Assembly (NCBI GenBank): GCA_045576355.1
Contig: JAZNGG010000005.1
Location: 18,904-82,903, forward strand
Reading direction: 5' to 3'
Length of the DNA stretch: 64,000 bases
Origin: Liminaster sp045576355
GTDB lineage: Bacteria; Bacteroidota; Bacteroidia; Bacteroidales; UBA3663
Each line of letters opens with the position of its first letter. Positions within the stretch are counted from its first letter, which is position 1. The notes under the pieces were generated by a model. The model did not search any database and was not told the DNA's origin. It saw only the letters and a program-made list of their open reading frames with translations. Positions 60,955-64,000 of the stretch are shown here, one piece after another. Made by a program: the position numbers and the translations under genes.

Positions 60955-62589
60955 ATGGCAAAACATGATCCGATAAAATCCGTCCTACTCTCCCTGAAAG
61001 TGGCAGTACTGCTTTCATCCCTATTTCTATGTGGCTCCTGCACCACTTCTCAGAGAGAGACCCCACCCGTACTAATACAGGTAGAAGCACTTCTGCAGAG
61101 CCATCCCGACTCGGCATACGCCCTCTTGCTCCCCATCGACCCCTCCACCCTCGACTCCATCGATTGGGCACACTACTATTATCTCTACACTGCTGCAGCT
61201 AACAAACTCGGTCAGCACATCTCCTGGCACAAGGAGATGCAGCGGGCTGCAGACATCTATGCCCCAATTCTCGAAGAGGAGGATAGCAAGGCAAGAGTTT
61301 ATTATTACGCGGCTCTCGCTCTTCGGGAAAATGAGGAAGATATAACCGCCATGGAGTACTATTATAAATCTTTAAAATTTCAATCTGATGAAGATTATAC
61401 CAGGTTATCTTGCTTTACTTATATGGGCATGTTTAGATGTTGTTATAGGCAAAGTCTTTTCAATGAAGCGATTATTTATATCGATAAAATGATTATCGCC
61501 TGTAACCATATAAAAAACATACCCTATTTAAGATGGGCATTACAACAAGGAGCTCACACCTATATTTGTCTCGAAATGTATGATATGGCTTATGACTTTT
61601 TATCGAAATATCAACTCGTTTCGAGAAAAAATGGTCTCAAATTTGACCCTCAATATCACAACACAATGAGTACATTGCTTTTGGAGATACATTCTTATGA
61701 GCAAGCCAAAATGCACTGTGATTCTGTTGGTCTATCCCTAACTAGTGACATGAGTATTGCTGATTATTATATCAATAAAGCAAATATTTTCTATTGTTTA
61801 GGAAATGTTGATTCGGCAAAATATTATTATAAAACTTCTTTACAAGAAGTGACTAGTTCCGAATTTAAAAGGGATGTATATATGGAACTATTTTCTATTG
61901 CAAATGTAGAAAAAGATTCTCTCAGTGTAAATCAATACAAAGATTCTCTTAGAATATATACAGACCTAACCTCTAAAAGTAAATATAGCGATGCAATAAG
62001 ACGATTGATTTTGCAAAATGAAAATTCATCAATCCTTTGGAAAGATCAGTGGACATTTTTATTGATTGCTGCCTTTTCCCTAATCCTAATACTATTGGGG
62101 ATATATCGGAAAAGAGTTAAGCAACAAAACAAAGAAATAATAAATAAAATAATAATTGCAGAAAAAGAAAATAAAACATTACAAGAAAAATTTCAGTTAG
62201 CAAAAATTTCAAATGAACAACAATTTTCTATTAAACAATTTTGTGATAATATTTTAGAACCAAATGTTGCTCAATTTAAACAAACAAATCATTATGAAAT
62301 ATTAAAGACCATGTTACATAGTAACAGAATATTAGCGCAAGATAAACAATTTGAAATTAAAAATGCTGTCTATATTGCCTTTTCCCAAACACTTAAAAAG
62401 TTAGAAGAACATTATGATGGCAATATAAGCATGGATGATTGGTTTTATTTGATTATGACATATATGAAATTTCCCCTTCGTACTATAGCAAGATGTTACA
62501 CTATAGAAAAAGATTCTATCAGACAACGAAAAGGCAGGATTCGAAAAAAAATGGATATAGAATATTTTAAAATATTTTTTAAACAATAA
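60955..62589 (+). CDS. TPR lipoprotein with one transmembrane helix and C-terminal helix-turn-helix
   Basis: A 544-residue membrane-bound regulator. Lipobox (LCGSC-TTSQ); tetratricopeptide helices from about 55 to 355 (LQSHPDSAYALLLPIDPS; AMEYYYKSLKF); a transmembrane helix near 365-385 (WTFLLIAAFSLILILLGIYR); a coiled coil (about 390-430); and a LuxR-like C-terminal HTH (FPLRTIARCYTIEKDSIRQR KGRIRKKM). Such proteins control secretion-related genes in Bacteroidota. Base composition changes abruptly near 61340: the first 125 codons are GC-rich, the rest AT-rich, suggesting a recombinant gene. Confidence 0.8.
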   Translation: MAKHDPIKSVLLSLKVAVLLSSLFLCGSCTTSQRETPPVLIQVEALLQSHPDSAYALLLPIDPSTLDSIDWAHYYYLYTAAANKLGQHISWHKEMQRAADIYAPILEEEDSKARVYYYAALALRENEEDITAMEYYYKSLKFQSDEDYTRLSCFTYMGMFRCCYRQSLFNEAIIYIDKMIIACNHIKNIPYLRWALQQGAHTYICLEMYDMAYDFLSKYQLVSRKNGLKFDPQYHNTMSTLLLEIHSYEQAKMHCDSVGLSLTSDMSIADYYINKANIFYCLGNVDSAKYYYKTSLQEVTSSEFKRDVYMELFSIANVEKDSLSVNQYKDSLRIYTDLTSKSKYSDAIRRLILQNENSSILWKDQWTFLLIAAFSLILILLGIYRKRVKQQNKEIINKIIIAEKENKTLQEKFQLAKISNEQQFSIKQFCDNILEPNVAQFKQTNHYEILKTMLHSNRILAQDKQFEIKNAVYIAFSQTLKKLEEHYDGNISMDDWFYLIMTYMKFPLRTIARCYTIEKDSIRQRKGRIRKKMDIEYFKIFFKQ

Positions 62590-62618
62590 TTACATTGGAC
62601 TAATCTTTTTCAATAAAC

Positions 62619-62665
62619 GTCCGGTATATTCCTAATAACAATAAAGGAAAATACTGGACTTTTTT
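62619..62665 (+). terminator. Terminator of the TPR regulator
   Basis: GTCCGGTATATTCCT (62619-62633) pairs with AGGAAAATACTGGAC (62645-62659), followed by six T. Confidence 0.85.
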
Positions 62666-62747
62666 ATGTCTGAATATGATATGATTCTACAACTAAATTT
62701 TACAATCTTTGTATATTTTTCTTCCTCTCAAATGTTAAAATTAAAAA

Positions 62748-62767
62748 CCGTGACAAACCGTGACAAA
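62748..62767 (+). promoter_or_regulatory. Tandem CCGTGACAAA operator upstream of a TACTTTTG promoter
   Basis: Two adjacent exact copies of CCGTGACAAA (10 bp each) end 46 bp before TACTTTTG (62814-62821), a Bacteroidota -7 box. Spacing of one helical turn and location just above the -33 region suit an activator site. The TPR-HTH protein encoded upstream is the obvious candidate to bind it. Confidence 0.6.
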
Positions 62768-62843
62768 TGCAAGTAAAAAGACACAAATAATCATTAATTC
62801 CATTTAAAGATGATACTTTTGCTGAAACAAAACTTTTATTTTT

Positions 62844-63188
62844 ATGAAAAAATTAACAAAACACCTATTTCTATTTATTACATTATTTTGTTGTAATAAC
62901 TATTTGTTGAACGCAGACGGGATTACCCCTCCTAAAGACTCTGGGTCTAATGGATCTGACCCTGGTGCATTATCACTGACTTCTCCGGTTACAATCTCAT
63001 CTTCTGATGGAGTATTAACCATCACGACCGAATCCGAAGAACTGATTTCCGTAACGATCGAAGGAGAAGAATATCTGACAAGTGGTCATCATTTCTCTAT
63101 CGACTTGAACCATCTATTGGGCGAAGAAATTTCTGTCATCATTGTTACTGACAGAGATACATATAATGCCGAAATGATTGTCGAATAA
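62844..63188 (+). CDS. Small secreted protein, single beta-sandwich (DUF3244-like)
   Basis: A 114-residue protein with signal peptide (about residues 1-24, NNYLLNA-DG), a Gly/Ser/Pro linker (PPKDSGSNGSDPGAL) and a strand-rich domain (VTISSSDGVLTITTESEELI SVTIEGEEYL .. EISVIIVTDRDTYNAEMIV), resembling DUF3244-type Bacteroidota proteins. Preceded by the tandem CCGTGACAAA site and followed by a C25 peptidase fragment; it may be part of the same regulated set. The family assignment is tentative. Confidence 0.65.
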   Translation: MKKLTKHLFLFITLFCCNNYLLNADGITPPKDSGSNGSDPGALSLTSPVTISSSDGVLTITTESEELISVTIEGEEYLTSGHHFSIDLNHLLGEEISVIIVTDRDTYNAEMIVE

Positions 63189-63205
63189 ACTAATTTACAT
63201 ATCAC

Positions 63206-63222
63206 TGCCGATGAAGTCGGCA
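63206..63222 (+). terminator. Small hairpin after the secreted protein
   Basis: TGCCGA, loop TGAAG, TCGGCA, then TAGTTTAAACTTT, 17 nt after the stop. Stem is short, so activity is uncertain. Confidence 0.45.
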
Positions 63223-63237
63223 TAGTTTAAACTTTAT

Positions 63238-63349
63238 CCCAATCGGTCTGTAGATCTTGTGATCATTATATAATAATAAGGTATAAAATTATAGTAAGTG
63301 AAAATCCATTCTTTTTTATATAATATAGATCTTATGACCGATTGGGGGT
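63238..63349. repeat. Inverted pair of TAATGACCGATT-family repeats
   Basis: CCCAATCGGTCTGTAGATCT (63238-63257) and AGATCTTATGACCGATTGGG (63328-63347) face each other across 70 bp of AT-rich DNA, forming a possible small element. The right copy supplies the ATG and first codons (MTDWG) of the following frame. Confidence 0.65.
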
Positions 63350-64000
63350 GTTCGAGAGAGGGCTATTGTCCTAATAATGGAGACCCTAAAGGAGGAGCTT
63401 CAACACGCTTTGTTTCCGAATTTTTCACGGCTTTATTGAGGGGAGATACTTTAAATTCTCCCTATACGTTAGGAGATGCGGTTACTTTATCCAAAATAAA
63501 AAATACAGCGATCGGATATTATGCTGAACAAACATTAAATCTATACAAGGGGATGAACTTGTTAGGCGATCCCTCCATGACAGTTTATACCGAGAACCCA
63601 CAGACCTTTACGAATGTCAAAATCGGGCGGGATGAGTTTGGCAAAGTTCATGTCTCTACCGGAGGGGTAGAAGACTGTACTATTTCTGTAATCGCAGAAG
63701 ACGATCTGTGCTTGATTCCGATACATCGGATTTCTAATCATGTCTCCAAAGACACATACGAACCGCCACTTCACTCTACTATCATCTCGATTTCAAAACA
63801 CAATTACAAACCCTATGTACATGCTACGGATGTGGATGATGTTTATATTCAGAATCGTTCTTTTTCCGAATCTAAATCTATGAGTGGAGAAAATATTTTT
63901 ATCGGTAGAAATATAATTGACACCAAGGAGCAAGGAAATGTGGTCATCTCTTCCGGTGCAGAATTGACATTGGATGCCACTTCCTCCATAGTATTGGATA
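63335..64000 (+). pseudogene. 5'-truncated C25 (gingipain-like) peptidase, continues past the right edge
   Basis: The frame reads MTDWGCSREG, then GGASTRFVSEFFTALLRGDT, AVTLSKIKNTAIGYYAEQTL and LYKGMNLLGDPSMTVY, which is the end of a C25 caspase-like catalytic domain, followed by an Ig-like domain (SISKHNYKPYV) and a beta-rich tail (GENIFIGRNI, GNVVISSGAELTLD) typical of C25 proteins and their sorting-domain partners. The catalytic His/Cys part is missing: no homologous sequence lies upstream, where a repeat abuts instead. The start codon is inside the repeat, so this is probably a decayed gene. The 3' end lies beyond 64000. Confidence 0.75.

Overview
This 64 kb stretch is chromosomal DNA of a member of the order Bacteroidales (Bacteroidota). 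The case rests on Bacteroidota-type promoters (TAnnTTTG at -7), families largely restricted to this group (DUF4924, DUF5606, DUF5683, DUF4248, HU-HIG and smalltalk proteins, a C25 gingipain-like peptidase fragment), and many secreted CAZymes with lipoprotein or Sec signals. The genus cannot be fixed from the sequence. No SusC/SusD pair, integrase, transposase, CRISPR array or rRNA is present.

Layout. 1-3.3 kb: tRNA-Gly and tRNA-Thr, hpf, xerC, a nucleotidyltransferase and a double-ACT protein. 3.3-6.7 kb: a roughly 500-bp interspersed element, a small Xre-like regulator, and two small lipoproteins behind a 430-nt structured leader that looks like a transcription attenuator. 7-8.2 kb: an MFS exporter. 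8.4-15.9 kb: GH127, beta-helix, MFS sugar porter and cytoplasmic GH78, an operon resembling part of a rhamnogalacturonan-II degradation locus. 16-18.8 kb: ybaN, a PepSY-like gene broken by a stop codon, a second structured leader with an outer-membrane protein, and a GC-rich inverted repeat. 18.8-28 kb: more polysaccharide enzymes (beta-helix/TIM-like protein, PL1, BNR propeller, GH97). 28.2-30.3 kb: an ECF sigma triad. 30.3-31.4 kb: a second, inverted copy of the 500-bp element. 31.5-33.8 kb: RluA-type enzyme, fabG, tetR. 34.3-41.9 kb: a capsule/exopolysaccharide operon (Wza, Wzz/Wzc-like, Wzx, Wzy, GT4, acyltransferase). 42-49 kb: ychF, an orphan Wza, nadB, prfC, DUF4924. 49-55.4 kb: parA-parB-DUF5683-mltD-rsh. 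55.8-58.3 kb: surE, lpxB, DUF5606. 58.6-60.8 kb: amidase, smalltalk and HU-HIG genes divergent from DUF4248. 61-64 kb: a TPR membrane regulator, a small secreted protein and a 5'-truncated C25 peptidase gene running off the right edge.

The polysaccharide genes fit a common theme of pectin or arabinogalactan side-chain breakdown. PL1, GH127, GH97, BNR and beta-helix proteins would act outside or in the periplasm. The MFS porter would then bring in a small oligosaccharide for the signal-less GH78 rhamnosidase. The capsule operon is a minimal but complete Wzx/Wzy pathway whose chain-length protein has lost its kinase site.

The most unusual content is non-coding. It comprises (i) two collinear copies of a 500-bp element with its own promoter, a conserved hairpin and a 22-bp tandem array; (ii) at least nine copies of an intergenic element combining a hairpin core with telomere-like CCCTTAAA runs; (iii) about nine copies of a small stem-loop around TAATGACCGATT that sits at gene ends and in two cases has become coding; (iv) two long structured leader RNAs, one with mutually exclusive antiterminator and terminator stems; and (v) a 12-unit array of TGTC in strict 10-bp phase upstream of the HU-like gene. 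All functional statements rest on reading the sequence and on family knowledge; no searches were run.
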